This document shows positions 43,806-52,236 of a stretch of 64,000 bases of DNA, one piece after another (the stretch's first letter is position 1; the number at the start of each line of letters is the position of its first letter). The notes beneath the pieces are model-generated. The model was given only the letters and a program-made list of their open reading frames with translations. It was not told where the DNA came from and searched no databases. This stretch comes from Fibrobacter sp. (GTDB lineage: Bacteria > Fibrobacterota > Fibrobacteria > Fibrobacterales > Fibrobacteraceae), in contig JAKSIG010000001.1 in NCBI GenBank assembly GCA_024398955.1, positions 1-64,000 of the forward strand, written 5' to 3'. The translations under genes and the position numbers were made by a program.

Positions 43806-44291
43806 ATGAAGAAAATGGCTCTTGCCCTGTTGGCTGCTGTATCTATGGTCTTTATGGCCTGTGGCCCTTCCAAGCTTGAAATTCAGGAAATGTCCGCTCA
43901 GAGCGACGTGATGGTCGAAGTCCGTCAAGTTCTTAATGACTCCATCAGCCTTTTTGTGGGTAACACCCTTTACCTGAATGCCAAGCAGATGGTTGCCGAC
44001 GACATGTATCCGCTGCTGGTCAGTACCCGCGACCCCTCTGAAATAGAAAAGCCTACTGCAACGGATATTCTTAATTCCGACGAAGACATGCTGAACTATC
44101 TTCGTAAGGTTTCTCCACAGATGACCACCGTAGGCGTTGTCATCGGTGAAACCGCAGCCAATGAAATTGGTTTTGAAGAAGCCGATGCGATTGTCAAGCT
44201 GGTTAAACTTTTCAAGAAGATGAATGGCGGATCCTTGATCCTCTTCCACGAAAAGGCTGGCGAACTCACCGACGCCAAAAAGCTGTATTAA
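43806..44291 (+). CDS. Lipoprotein of unknown function
   Basis: The protein has 161 residues. A signal peptide with a lipobox VFMAC gives Cys20. The mature part is mixed helix and strand with no recognised motif; short hydrophobic strands (MTTVGVVIGETAANEIGF, GSLILFHEK) suggest a compact fold. ATG 43806 follows AAAGGA. It converges with the second MATE gene, with a 10-base gap. Confidence 0.7.
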   Translation: MKKMALALLAAVSMVFMACGPSKLEIQEMSAQSDVMVEVRQVLNDSISLFVGNTLYLNAKQMVADDMYPLLVSTRDPSEIEKPTATDILNSDEDMLNYLRKVSPQMTTVGVVIGETAANEIGFEEADAIVKLVKLFKKMNGGSLILFHEKAGELTDAKKLY

Positions 44292-44301
44292 AAAACGCTT
44301 T

Positions 44302-45687
44302 TTACTTCATCTTCTTCCATTCCCGACGTAGCATAAACAGACCGATAAAGGCTGTTCCTACGTCAGCCACGGGCTGGGCAAAGAAAACGCCCTTCAGCCC
44401 TAGGAATGGTGGAAGAATCAACAGGAACGGAATAAACAGAATCAATTGACGGCAGGCATTCAGGAACATGGATTTGCCTGCCTTTCCTGTACCCTGGAAA
44501 AAGCTTCCTGCAATCATGCCGCAGGGAACCATAAAGATTGTACAGGTAAAGATTCGCATGGCCTTTGCCGCCACTGCCTGCATGGTTTCGTCACCTGGTG
44601 CAAAGGGAGCCACAAAGGCTTCGGCTTGCCACTGCACCAATGCCCAGGCGATAAACATGAAAATCAGGGAATACAGATAGGCGAACTTTACCACGCCCTT
44701 CACACGGTCATAAAGTTTGGCGCCATAATTGTATCCTGTAATGGGCTGTGTTCCGTTCACAAATCCAAGCAGCGGCAGCACGATAATGGAAACAACACTA
44801 TTTAATATACCGAAGGCAGAAATTGCCATGTCGCCACCGCTCATGGTGGCGGAAGATTCCAGACTCTTGTTTCCGTAGGTGGTCAGGCTCCAGGCAAGAA
44901 TTGCGTTCATCAGGCTATTGCAAATCTGCATTACAGAAGGGGGGAGTCCCAGGATGTAGATCTTGCGCACGTAGGGGAGGCGCAGCTTCATGTAGCGGCG
45001 GTTGATCTTTACAGGAGTCGTCTTCTTTAGGAAGAAGTGGGTGATCAGGAGGCTGCTGACCAGCTGGGAGCAGATGGTTGCCCATGCGGCGCCTTCAATA
45101 CCCCAGTGCAGGCGCATTATAAATATGTAGTCCAAAATCACGTTGGTCACCGCACCGATGATCTCGCGGAACATGGCTGTCTTGGGGTGGCCCATAGAAC
45201 GGATAAAGTGGTTCATACCAGGGGCCACCGTCTGAAAAACGCAGCCCAGCAAAATAATCCGCATGTAGCTAGAGGCCACCGGCAAAGTCTGGTCGCTGGC
45301 TCCAAACAAGCGTAACAGCGGTTCCATGAATATTTCGCCAAAGGCGAATGCTCCCACTGCCATAATGATGAGCAGCACAAAGGAGTTGTTCAGGATGATG
45401 GCCGCCTGCTGGTACTTCTTTTCGCCCAGTCGGATAGAGAACAGCGTGTTGCCGCCTACGCCCACGATCATGGACATGGCCATGATGAAGAGCATAATGG
45501 GGAAGCATAGGGTGATGCCAGCGATGCCTAGGCTCCCTACGCCCTGACCCACAAAAAAACGGTCCACTATATTGTATAGAGCGTTTACCACCATGCTGAT
45601 GATGGCGGGAACAGAAAACTGCAACACCAGCTTGGGAATGCTGGCTGTTCCGAAGGACTTTAGCTTTTCGTTATGGATTTCGCTCAT
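44302..45687 (-). CDS. MATE-family efflux transporter (second copy)
   Basis: The exporter has 461 residues and 12 helices with the MepA/DinF-like opening (IPKLVLQFSVPAIISMVVNALYNIVDRFFVGQGVG). It has YNYGA in the second half, typical of the MepA group, and so belongs to a different branch from the copy at 31590. Substrate unknown. The start codon lies 3 bases from a strong inverted repeat (45691-45717). Confidence 0.9.
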   Translation of the reverse strand: MSEIHNEKLKSFGTASIPKLVLQFSVPAIISMVVNALYNIVDRFFVGQGVGSLGIAGITLCFPIMLFIMAMSMIVGVGGNTLFSIRLGEKKYQQAAIILNNSFVLLIIMAVGAFAFGEIFMEPLLRLFGASDQTLPVASSYMRIILLGCVFQTVAPGMNHFIRSMGHPKTAMFREIIGAVTNVILDYIFIMRLHWGIEGAAWATICSQLVSSLLITHFFLKKTTPVKINRRYMKLRLPYVRKIYILGLPPSVMQICNSLMNAILAWSLTTYGNKSLESSATMSGGDMAISAFGILNSVVSIIVLPLLGFVNGTQPITGYNYGAKLYDRVKGVVKFAYLYSLIFMFIAWALVQWQAEAFVAPFAPGDETMQAVAAKAMRIFTCTIFMVPCGMIAGSFFQGTGKAGKSMFLNACRQLILFIPFLLILPPFLGLKGVFFAQPVADVGTAFIGLFMLRREWKKMK

Positions 45688-45690
45688 TTC

Positions 45691-45717
45691 GGGGGCGCAA
45701 TTTAGAAATTTGCCCCC
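45691..45717 (-). promoter_or_regulatory. Inverted repeat directly upstream of the second MATE gene
   Basis: GGGGGCGCAATTT and AAATTTGCCCCC pair over 11 bp with a 2-base bulge and a tiny loop. It is placed so that it would cover the promoter or ribosome entry site. Confidence 0.5.
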
Positions 45718-45752
45718 TGCAAGGCAAGGTTTTGCCGGCTCGGGCTACTGTG

Positions 45753-46637
45753 TTAGCCCGAAACTACCTGATTTCGCCCGTTTTCTTTAGCGATGTACAG
45801 GCATTTGTCGCATTCGGCAATCATTTCGTCAATTTTTCCGATGTTTTCGCCCTGCCTGCTGCATAAGCCGAGGGAAATTGTAACAGGAATGATGGTGTCT
45901 TTCCAGGAAAAATGATGCCTTTCTACGGCCATGCGTAGCCTTTCGGCACTTTTCTTGGCGTCTTCGACCCCGATTCCTGACAGGAGGAGCACAAACTCTT
46001 CGCCGCCGTAGCGAGCCAGCAGGTCGGATTCCCGCTTTTCTTCTTTGAGAATGCGTGCGACTTCCTTAAGGACCATGTCTCCGCACTGATGCCCCCAGGT
46101 GTCGTTGACCCGCTTGAAGTGGTCTGCGTCTACCATAATGGAGTGAACGTAATAGTTATTGCGGCGGGCGAGGGCCAGTTCTCCCAGGCTGCGGTCCATA
46201 AAGGTGCGGCGGTTGCTGATTTTGGTCAGGGGGTCCATAGTGGCGGCTTCGTACAGTTCCTTGTCGAAGGCCTCTTCGGTGGGATCCTTGAAATCCACTT
46301 TCAGCACCATCTTGCCGATCTGGAGTCTATTGTCAGATTCTAGACGGCGGCTCTGTACCGGAGATCCGTCGACGAAGGTCCCGTTGGTACTGTTAAGATC
46401 GGTTACTGTTACATAACGGCCGTCAAATTCCAGCTGGCAATGCTTGCGGCTTACCAGTTCGTCGTCTAGGCGAATGTCTGCGTCGGTTCCTCGTCCAAGG
46501 ATCACTGTTCCCTTGGTCAAGGCAATCTGTTTGAACATGGTCTGGGGGTACAGCACAATCAGGTGAGGCCGCATTTCTACGGTTGGGAATTTGATTGTGT
46601 TGTTGCCTGTGGCTATGGTCAGGTCCATGTCTTGCAT
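45753..46637 (-). CDS. FHA-GGDEF diguanylate cyclase
   Basis: This soluble protein of 294 residues should make cyclic di-GMP. Residues 40-112 form an FHA phosphothreonine-binding domain (LGRGTDADIRL, SRKHCQL, LNSTNGTFVDG). The GGDEF domain follows, with substrate-binding VDADHFKRVNDTWGH, the active-site loop GGEEF (211-215), and the inhibitory I-site RESD (202-205), so it should be active and feedback-controlled. The FHA input implies control by a Ser/Thr kinase. A GGAG site precedes ATG 46637. Confidence 0.93.
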   Translation of the reverse strand: MQDMDLTIATGNNTIKFPTVEMRPHLIVLYPQTMFKQIALTKGTVILGRGTDADIRLDDELVSRKHCQLEFDGRYVTVTDLNSTNGTFVDGSPVQSRRLESDNRLQIGKMVLKVDFKDPTEEAFDKELYEAATMDPLTKISNRRTFMDRSLGELALARRNNYYVHSIMVDADHFKRVNDTWGHQCGDMVLKEVARILKEEKRESDLLARYGGEEFVLLLSGIGVEDAKKSAERLRMAVERHHFSWKDTIIPVTISLGLCSRQGENIGKIDEMIAECDKCLYIAKENGRNQVVSG

Positions 46638-46922
46638 AATAACTCCAGTAATTCACTACGAAATCTAACAATTTATAGGGGCGTTTGCTCAAAAAGGCAA
46701 GTAAAAATGCGAGTGTAAACTTTTGTTAATGCGTTTTTGTGTGATGAATGCACGATTCCGCAGTATATCCACCGTTTGTATACAAAACAAACCGCTTTTT
46801 TTACTTAAATTTCAAAAAATAATTGGCATTTTCGGTTTGAAAAGGATAAATTTCAAGCCGGTGTGGCATTTCAGAATGACCGGTCTTTCTGTTTTGCCAG
46901 AATGTTGGAAGGAAAACCATCG
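46638..46922. other. Divergent gap between the cyclase and fibro-slime genes
   Basis: AT-rich, about 285 bases, no gene seen. A short stretch TTGAAA...TTTCAA around 46838-46855 could fold. I see no confident promoter. Confidence 0.4.
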
Positions 46923-49900
46923 ATGGATATTAAGATTATGAAGAATGCAAAGAATACCCTGCTCGGCGGATCCCTTAAGTGGATTTTGGGCGCTAGTGCT
47001 GTACTGATGGGCGTTCAGAGTGCTATGGCATGTACGGGCACAGCCTATATTCGTGTCCCGAGTACCTGGTCTGATGTGAATATTTTCTACGGTAACGAGA
47101 CTACTGTTATTCCCAAGACCGCCTACGATGCAACTTCCGACTACTATATTGTAGACCTTGGAACATTGAAAGGCAATATGAATTCCTACTTCCTGGTCTA
47201 CTCCACCGATGAAGGAAGTTCTATTGACCATCCCGGTGTCTTGTCTATTAACTCTGCAATTTATAACCAGGTGTATGCCGGTCGTCCTGAAGCTGGATTG
47301 AAGAACGCTGCTGGTCAGCCGGATACAACTCTTGGTCACATCGGTATTAAGTGCCCGGGTGATGGTGCCTCTGTTTATGTTATGGATAATCCCACCAAGC
47401 CGGGTACCACCTATACCGGTGATGTCCCGTCGGGTGCAAAGTATTTCCATTTCCTCGTTCCCGATAACGTAGAATGGCAGGGTGACCAGATCATCATGAA
47501 CATTGATGGTGTCAAGGATACCGCCATGTCTCCGGACCCGAATCTTTGTGGTTGGGTCAGCATGGTTTTTGAAAGTGCTCCTTCTGCAGTTTATTTCTAC
47601 AGAAAGAATGACCCCGCAGCCCAGATTGGTCAGGGCGGTATTCCGGATTATGACGCAGGTAAGCCTGCCACACCTATTGATTTGGCTACCCAGTACGAAA
47701 CCTTTGGCGTAGATGAACTTTACTTTATGCCCGACGAAGAAGACTGGCCGGATGGGGCTCTTAGTGGCTGGAACATTGTAGACCCAGGCGTACCTGACCC
47801 CGATGACAAGGCTCGTTGCTCCTTCTCTCTGGCAGCCTTGATTTACGATAGCGATGAAGAGGTGAACCCCGTGTTCTCTCACGATGGTGGTGGTGATATT
47901 TCCAATCCCTATGGCAAAATTACCGGATATAATGATGGCTGCGTTGGCGTGCACCATGGCATAGTTGACGTGAACCTTGGCCCCGATGGTAAGCCTAAGT
48001 TCTCTGGTAGCGCCAATGCAATTAAGTGCTTCGGCAACGAAGCTAACTTCAATACCCTCTTTAACTATACCCCGGGTAAGAACGAAGTGCAGTGCTATGA
48101 TATGCCTTTCCGTCACTATGGCACCGATACCCGTTGGGGCTACGACTCTGACTCTGCTGTAACCAATGATCTTGTTGGCGGTTTCTCTCCCCTCGAAGAA
48201 ACCACTGATCTTGGCGTGGTAACAACTAATGGTGTGACCATGGGCCCCCTTGCTAAAGCAAGAACCAAACGTCCTGCCGCAGGTCCTGTTCCCACCATGC
48301 CTGGTATTTTCCCCATGAAGGTGGGCGTTAACACTGTTCAGGACTTTGACCATTATTGCAATACCCCGGGTTGGACTGGCGGTACAGACTGTGAAGGAAA
48401 GTTTGACAATGGTGATAACCCGGCTGATTTCTGGTGCTGGGGCAACTACTGCAATGCTAACTTTAAGCGTTGGGGTGATGGTTCTGCAGACCTTCCGCTT
48501 ACTAAAAATGAAAAGCGTAACCAGCAGTTCTGCTTCCAGTCTCATGCAACCTTCGTTTATCACGAAGACCAGGAATTTACCTTCCGTGGTGACGATGACA
48601 TTTGGGTGTTCATTAACAAGAAACTGGCCGTGGATAACGGTGGTGCCCACTTGGCAGCACCTGGCCACGTTGTGCTGAAGAATCTAAACGCAGTCTATGG
48701 TGAAGGCTTCCTGGAAAAGGATAACACTTACGACCTGGATATCTTCTTCTGTGACCGCCGTACGACCATGAGTAACGTGATCATCAAGACCAATATGTAT
48801 ATCCAGCAGAAGGTGGCTATCACTTCTAAGAAGACTAAGGACTATACCGCAGCCAATCCTTCTTACGAACTGTGCTATAAGGAAACTGGTGACGGTTCCT
48901 GCGCTGCTGCAGTGACTGGCTCTAGCGACGGTGTGGAATGCTGCGGTGCAGACTTTACAGATCCAAAAAAGCCTGAATGTGCTGCTGTTCAGATTCACTA
49001 CTACCTTGTTAACGGTAGCAAGCTCGAAAAGGGCGCCGATGGTACCTTTGCTGCAGAACTGCTCCCCAACGCTGTGGGTGTAAAGGGCGGCTTCGATCTG
49101 TCTAACCCTGCAATGCCTGTTATCCATAAGGATAAGCTGACTCTTGGCCCGGGTAAGTGGACCCTCTGGTCTGAAATTTCCGGTAAGACTAAGTTGGTCT
49201 ATACCTACCGTTCTGCAGGTGTGGTTGATGTGGTTTATGGCAATGCCGTTGCCCTTGACTCCTCTGACCAATCTCTCCCCTGTACCAAGACTACTTGCGG
49301 CTTTATGGGCGTCGAAAAGTCCAACTACAAGGTTGAAACCTTTGCTATGGGTGGCGTACTGCTTCCGGTTTATGTTACTGCCGTTCAGGAATCTGGTGAC
49401 TCTATCCAGTTGCTGCCTTACGATGCCAGAGGCCTGGATTACACTCTGGATTATGACAGCCGCATCCTTGACGTTTATGCAAAGGGTGGCTCTGGCCCCT
49501 GCATGGATGTTGAAGGAATTGGTAAAGTCTGTAAGTTGGCTGCTGGCGAAAAGCGCGTCTTTGGCGAAGATGGCGGTGTGGATACGCTCTACGCCACTGT
49601 CGACATGAATGTTCTCGAAAATCCGACTGAAACCTACTCCATCAATGTAACTGGTCATGCCGATAAGAAGCTTAAGCTCACCTACTACTTGCCCCAGATT
49701 TCCTTTGTGGATAGCAAGGATCCGGATGCATGGAAGGAAAAGAAGGGTGAAGATGTGAATGACCCCAAGTTTGTTGAATACTGGGTGGGTTCCTTCTATG
49801 ACTTTAACGTTGTCGCAATGAAGCCCGACGAAAAGGGTGTCTACTATCGTTGCGAAGAATGCTCCTTGCCTTTGAGCCTGACTATTGGTACTTCTGATGG

Positions 49901-51671
49901 TATCACTCTCAGCGACGAAGAAGCTGTGTTCGAAAATGGCTTTGCTACCATCTCTCTGCGTTGCATCGGTGATGCCTGCAAGACTTACCGCCATGCTGCT
50001 GCCGGTGACGACCCGTCTATCGAAAAGCCCGCTGCAGTTGTGATTACTGGTGGTAATCCGGCTATTACTGCGACCTACTATCCGATTTACTTCCGTGAAC
50101 CGCCTGTACCTGTGCCGCAGTATGCAGACATCTTTGATGTGAAGGGCGCTCCGTCTTCTGAACAGCTCAGAATCTATCTGCCTTACCAGGCTGATGAATA
50201 TCTGGACGGTATCGCAGACTCCATTGCTATTTACTATAACCGTCCCATTCATAAGGACTCCTTGCCCAACTCTATCTGTATCTTGTGGGATTCCACTTCT
50301 GCACAGACTGTGAATGCCTATAAGGAAGGTCTCTCCAATATCCCGAAGGATTCCGCAAACCCGATCATGTGTAATGCGATTGTGGATCAGACCAAGTATT
50401 CCTGCCTAGAATTGGATGCAGGTACTGGCTACTGCGCAAACCGTATCGAAATCGGAGGCCTTGAGCTCTCTAGTTCTGTAAAGACCGCTGGAGAAGGTAT
50501 GGTTTACTCCTTCGCTCAGTTCGAAGATAAGGGTAAGACAATGAAGCAGGGCTTCGATGGTCACGTAGTTGATCGTATTGCTCCTGTGGTTCTCGAAGCT
50601 ATCGTTCTTTCTCGTAAGGATGCTGATGGCGAACTGACTGGTTACGACAACCTGACCATTACCGTTTCTGAACCGGTTAAGTTGATTGACCAGGCTAACG
50701 TTACTGCTCTTGACTTCTACCTGAACTCTGCAACCAGCCTTGATTCCGCTGACCGCCTGGCTTCTGCAACCGCTGCTACTCAGTATGTTGTATCTGCAAT
50801 GGGTGCTCCGGTGATCTCTGTCGACAATGGCAAGGGCAAGATTGAAGTTATCTACTACAACGATCCCAAGAAGCCTGCAAGCAATGTTGTTACCCCCCAC
50901 GCTGGCGACTATATGCGTCTCGGTGGCGATATGCAGCAGCCTGTCTGGATTGATGCAGCCGCTATCAATGCCTACGTAACCGAAGAAGTTCAGCGTGTCT
51001 CTGCCGATGCAGCCTACAACTGGAACGCTCCCACCGGTTACAAGGAAACCTCTCGTCTGCCGTCTCGCTGGATTCTGGTTACGGGTGACGCAGAAGTGGG
51101 TATCTTTGATGTTAACTTCGCCTATACCGGTAATGCCGCAAACTGCGAAACTTGCGTTGAACCGATTACTGTGTTCCCGGTTTCTAGCCTCGACGGTAAC
51201 GAACAGGTTATCAAGAGCCTTGGCGGTCTTCCGGGTCAGTTCGTCAAGTCTGACATGAAGGCTCTCTACGACAAGATGAAGCTGTCTGGTGCAGAAATTG
51301 ACATTAACGAACTGTACTTCTCTTATGAGGTTGAGTACTACACTAATCTGGGTGCCTATGTGGCAGGCAAGAGCGGTAAGATCTACTGCAGCGATGCTAA
51401 GAACATGGCCGAAAACGGCGCCTACTACTTCGGTGGCGAAGGCCATGACTGTACCGAACACGGCACGAACTTCTTCCTTGCCTGGAACATGAAGTCTGAC
51501 AAGGGTCGTGAAGTGGGTACCGGTGCCTACATTACCAAGATGAGTTCTTACGTTCGCATCCTTGGCAATAAGGAAAACCAGAAGGAAGAAACTTCCATCT
51601 TCGGTATCAGAAAGTCTAACGCTGCTTACCCCATCGATCGTACTTGGGAAGACTTTAAGAAGCACAACTAA
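46923..51671 (+). CDS. Giant fibro-slime domain surface protein
   Basis: The protein has 1582 residues. A signal peptide ends near residue 36 (AMA before CTG). The fibro-slime (PA14-like) domain covers roughly 430-625; its hallmark is FRGDDDIWVFINKKLAVDNGGAHL (near 555), then YDLDIFFCDRRTTMSNVIIKT. Many Cys pairs occur along the chain (e.g. CYKETGDGSC, CEECSLP, CETC), pointing to disulfide-linked extracellular modules. A FlgD-like Ig segment (FFLAWNMKSDKGREVGTGAYI) lies near the end. Unlike the cellulases above, no type IX sorting domain is seen. Fibro-slime proteins of F. succinogenes are linked to cellulose adhesion. ATG 46923 is chosen since AGGAA lies 8 bases ahead. Confidence 0.9.
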   Translation: MDIKIMKNAKNTLLGGSLKWILGASAVLMGVQSAMACTGTAYIRVPSTWSDVNIFYGNETTVIPKTAYDATSDYYIVDLGTLKGNMNSYFLVYSTDEGSSIDHPGVLSINSAIYNQVYAGRPEAGLKNAAGQPDTTLGHIGIKCPGDGASVYVMDNPTKPGTTYTGDVPSGAKYFHFLVPDNVEWQGDQIIMNIDGVKDTAMSPDPNLCGWVSMVFESAPSAVYFYRKNDPAAQIGQGGIPDYDAGKPATPIDLATQYETFGVDELYFMPDEEDWPDGALSGWNIVDPGVPDPDDKARCSFSLAALIYDSDEEVNPVFSHDGGGDISNPYGKITGYNDGCVGVHHGIVDVNLGPDGKPKFSGSANAIKCFGNEANFNTLFNYTPGKNEVQCYDMPFRHYGTDTRWGYDSDSAVTNDLVGGFSPLEETTDLGVVTTNGVTMGPLAKARTKRPAAGPVPTMPGIFPMKVGVNTVQDFDHYCNTPGWTGGTDCEGKFDNGDNPADFWCWGNYCNANFKRWGDGSADLPLTKNEKRNQQFCFQSHATFVYHEDQEFTFRGDDDIWVFINKKLAVDNGGAHLAAPGHVVLKNLNAVYGEGFLEKDNTYDLDIFFCDRRTTMSNVIIKTNMYIQQKVAITSKKTKDYTAANPSYELCYKETGDGSCAAAVTGSSDGVECCGADFTDPKKPECAAVQIHYYLVNGSKLEKGADGTFAAELLPNAVGVKGGFDLSNPAMPVIHKDKLTLGPGKWTLWSEISGKTKLVYTYRSAGVVDVVYGNAVALDSSDQSLPCTKTTCGFMGVEKSNYKVETFAMGGVLLPVYVTAVQESGDSIQLLPYDARGLDYTLDYDSRILDVYAKGGSGPCMDVEGIGKVCKLAAGEKRVFGEDGGVDTLYATVDMNVLENPTETYSINVTGHADKKLKLTYYLPQISFVDSKDPDAWKEKKGEDVNDPKFVEYWVGSFYDFNVVAMKPDEKGVYYRCEECSLPLSLTIGTSDGITLSDEEAVFENGFATISLRCIGDACKTYRHAAAGDDPSIEKPAAVVITGGNPAITATYYPIYFREPPVPVPQYADIFDVKGAPSSEQLRIYLPYQADEYLDGIADSIAIYYNRPIHKDSLPNSICILWDSTSAQTVNAYKEGLSNIPKDSANPIMCNAIVDQTKYSCLELDAGTGYCANRIEIGGLELSSSVKTAGEGMVYSFAQFEDKGKTMKQGFDGHVVDRIAPVVLEAIVLSRKDADGELTGYDNLTITVSEPVKLIDQANVTALDFYLNSATSLDSADRLASATAATQYVVSAMGAPVISVDNGKGKIEVIYYNDPKKPASNVVTPHAGDYMRLGGDMQQPVWIDAAAINAYVTEEVQRVSADAAYNWNAPTGYKETSRLPSRWILVTGDAEVGIFDVNFAYTGNAANCETCVEPITVFPVSSLDGNEQVIKSLGGLPGQFVKSDMKALYDKMKLSGAEIDINELYFSYEVEYYTNLGAYVAGKSGKIYCSDAKNMAENGAYYFGGEGHDCTEHGTNFFLAWNMKSDKGREVGTGAYITKMSSYVRILGNKENQKEETSIFGIRKSNAAYPIDRTWEDFKKHN

Positions 51672-51699
51672 TTAAGGTCAAGATCAAAACGATTTGCAA

Positions 51700-51727
51700 A
51701 AAGGGACGGATGATTCCGTCCCTTTTT
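51700..51727 (+). terminator. Terminator after the fibro-slime gene
   Basis: AAAGGGACGGA with TCCGTCCCTTT around a 4-base loop, then a T run. Confidence 0.9.
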
Positions 51728-51729
51728 GT

Positions 51730-51737
51730 TATATTTG
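51730..51737 (+). promoter_or_regulatory. TATATTTG box 4 bases ahead of the SPOR gene
   Basis: The box follows the preceding terminator almost at once and is followed by CACC and the ATG at 51742. It implies a leaderless message. Confidence 0.4.
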
Positions 51738-51741
51738 CACC

Positions 51742-52158
51742 ATGCGAAAGATGTTAGCTATCATGTCAATTTTGGCTGTGGGATTCTCTGCTGCAATTGC
51801 AGATGGACCTACGGATTTAGACTCCCTTTTCAAGGGCAAGGAATACAGGCCCGAATTGAATGCTGGCCTTAGGGATTCTGCAGCAAGTCAGGCTGCGGTT
51901 GTCAGCAAGTCCGCTGCAAAGTCCGGGAAGTCCGAAGGCTACTATATGCTTCAGTTTGAAGCTGTGGCTGATTTCGATGCTGCACAGCGTCGCCGAGCCC
52001 AGATTTCTGCAAGCACCGGCTATGCCATTCAGGTTGTGTTTGACACTCCGTTCTACAAGCTCCGCGGTGGTGGATGGACAACAAAGAAGGCTGCCGAAGA
52101 CAAGGCTCGTGAGCTGTCCGCCTACAACATTAATGCTTTTGTGGTCAAGGTAAAGTAA
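51742..52158 (+). CDS. Periplasmic SPOR-domain protein
   Basis: The protein has 138 residues: a signal peptide (1-20), a Ser/Ala/Lys linker, and a SPOR domain over the last 70 residues (YYMLQFEAVADFDAAQRRRAQI, then FYKLRGGGWTTKKAAEDKARELSAYNINAFVVKV). SPOR domains bind denuded glycan at the division site. The ATG has no Shine-Dalgarno sequence. It is flanked by terminators on both sides and so is a single-gene unit. Confidence 0.9.
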   Translation: MRKMLAIMSILAVGFSAAIADGPTDLDSLFKGKEYRPELNAGLRDSAASQAAVVSKSAAKSGKSEGYYMLQFEAVADFDAAQRRRAQISASTGYAIQVVFDTPFYKLRGGGWTTKKAAEDKARELSAYNINAFVVKVK

Positions 52159-52188
52159 TACCTTCAGTTTTTTGGACAGACTGCAATT

Positions 52189-52220
52189 AAAAAAGGGACT
52201 GTTTTAACAGTCCCTTTTTT
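52189..52220. terminator. Bidirectional terminator between the SPOR gene and the DUF4011 gene
   Basis: AAAAGGGACTGTT with AACAGTCCCTTTT, A and T runs on either side. Confidence 0.9.
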
Positions 52221-52236
52221 GCTTTCTAGAACTTTC

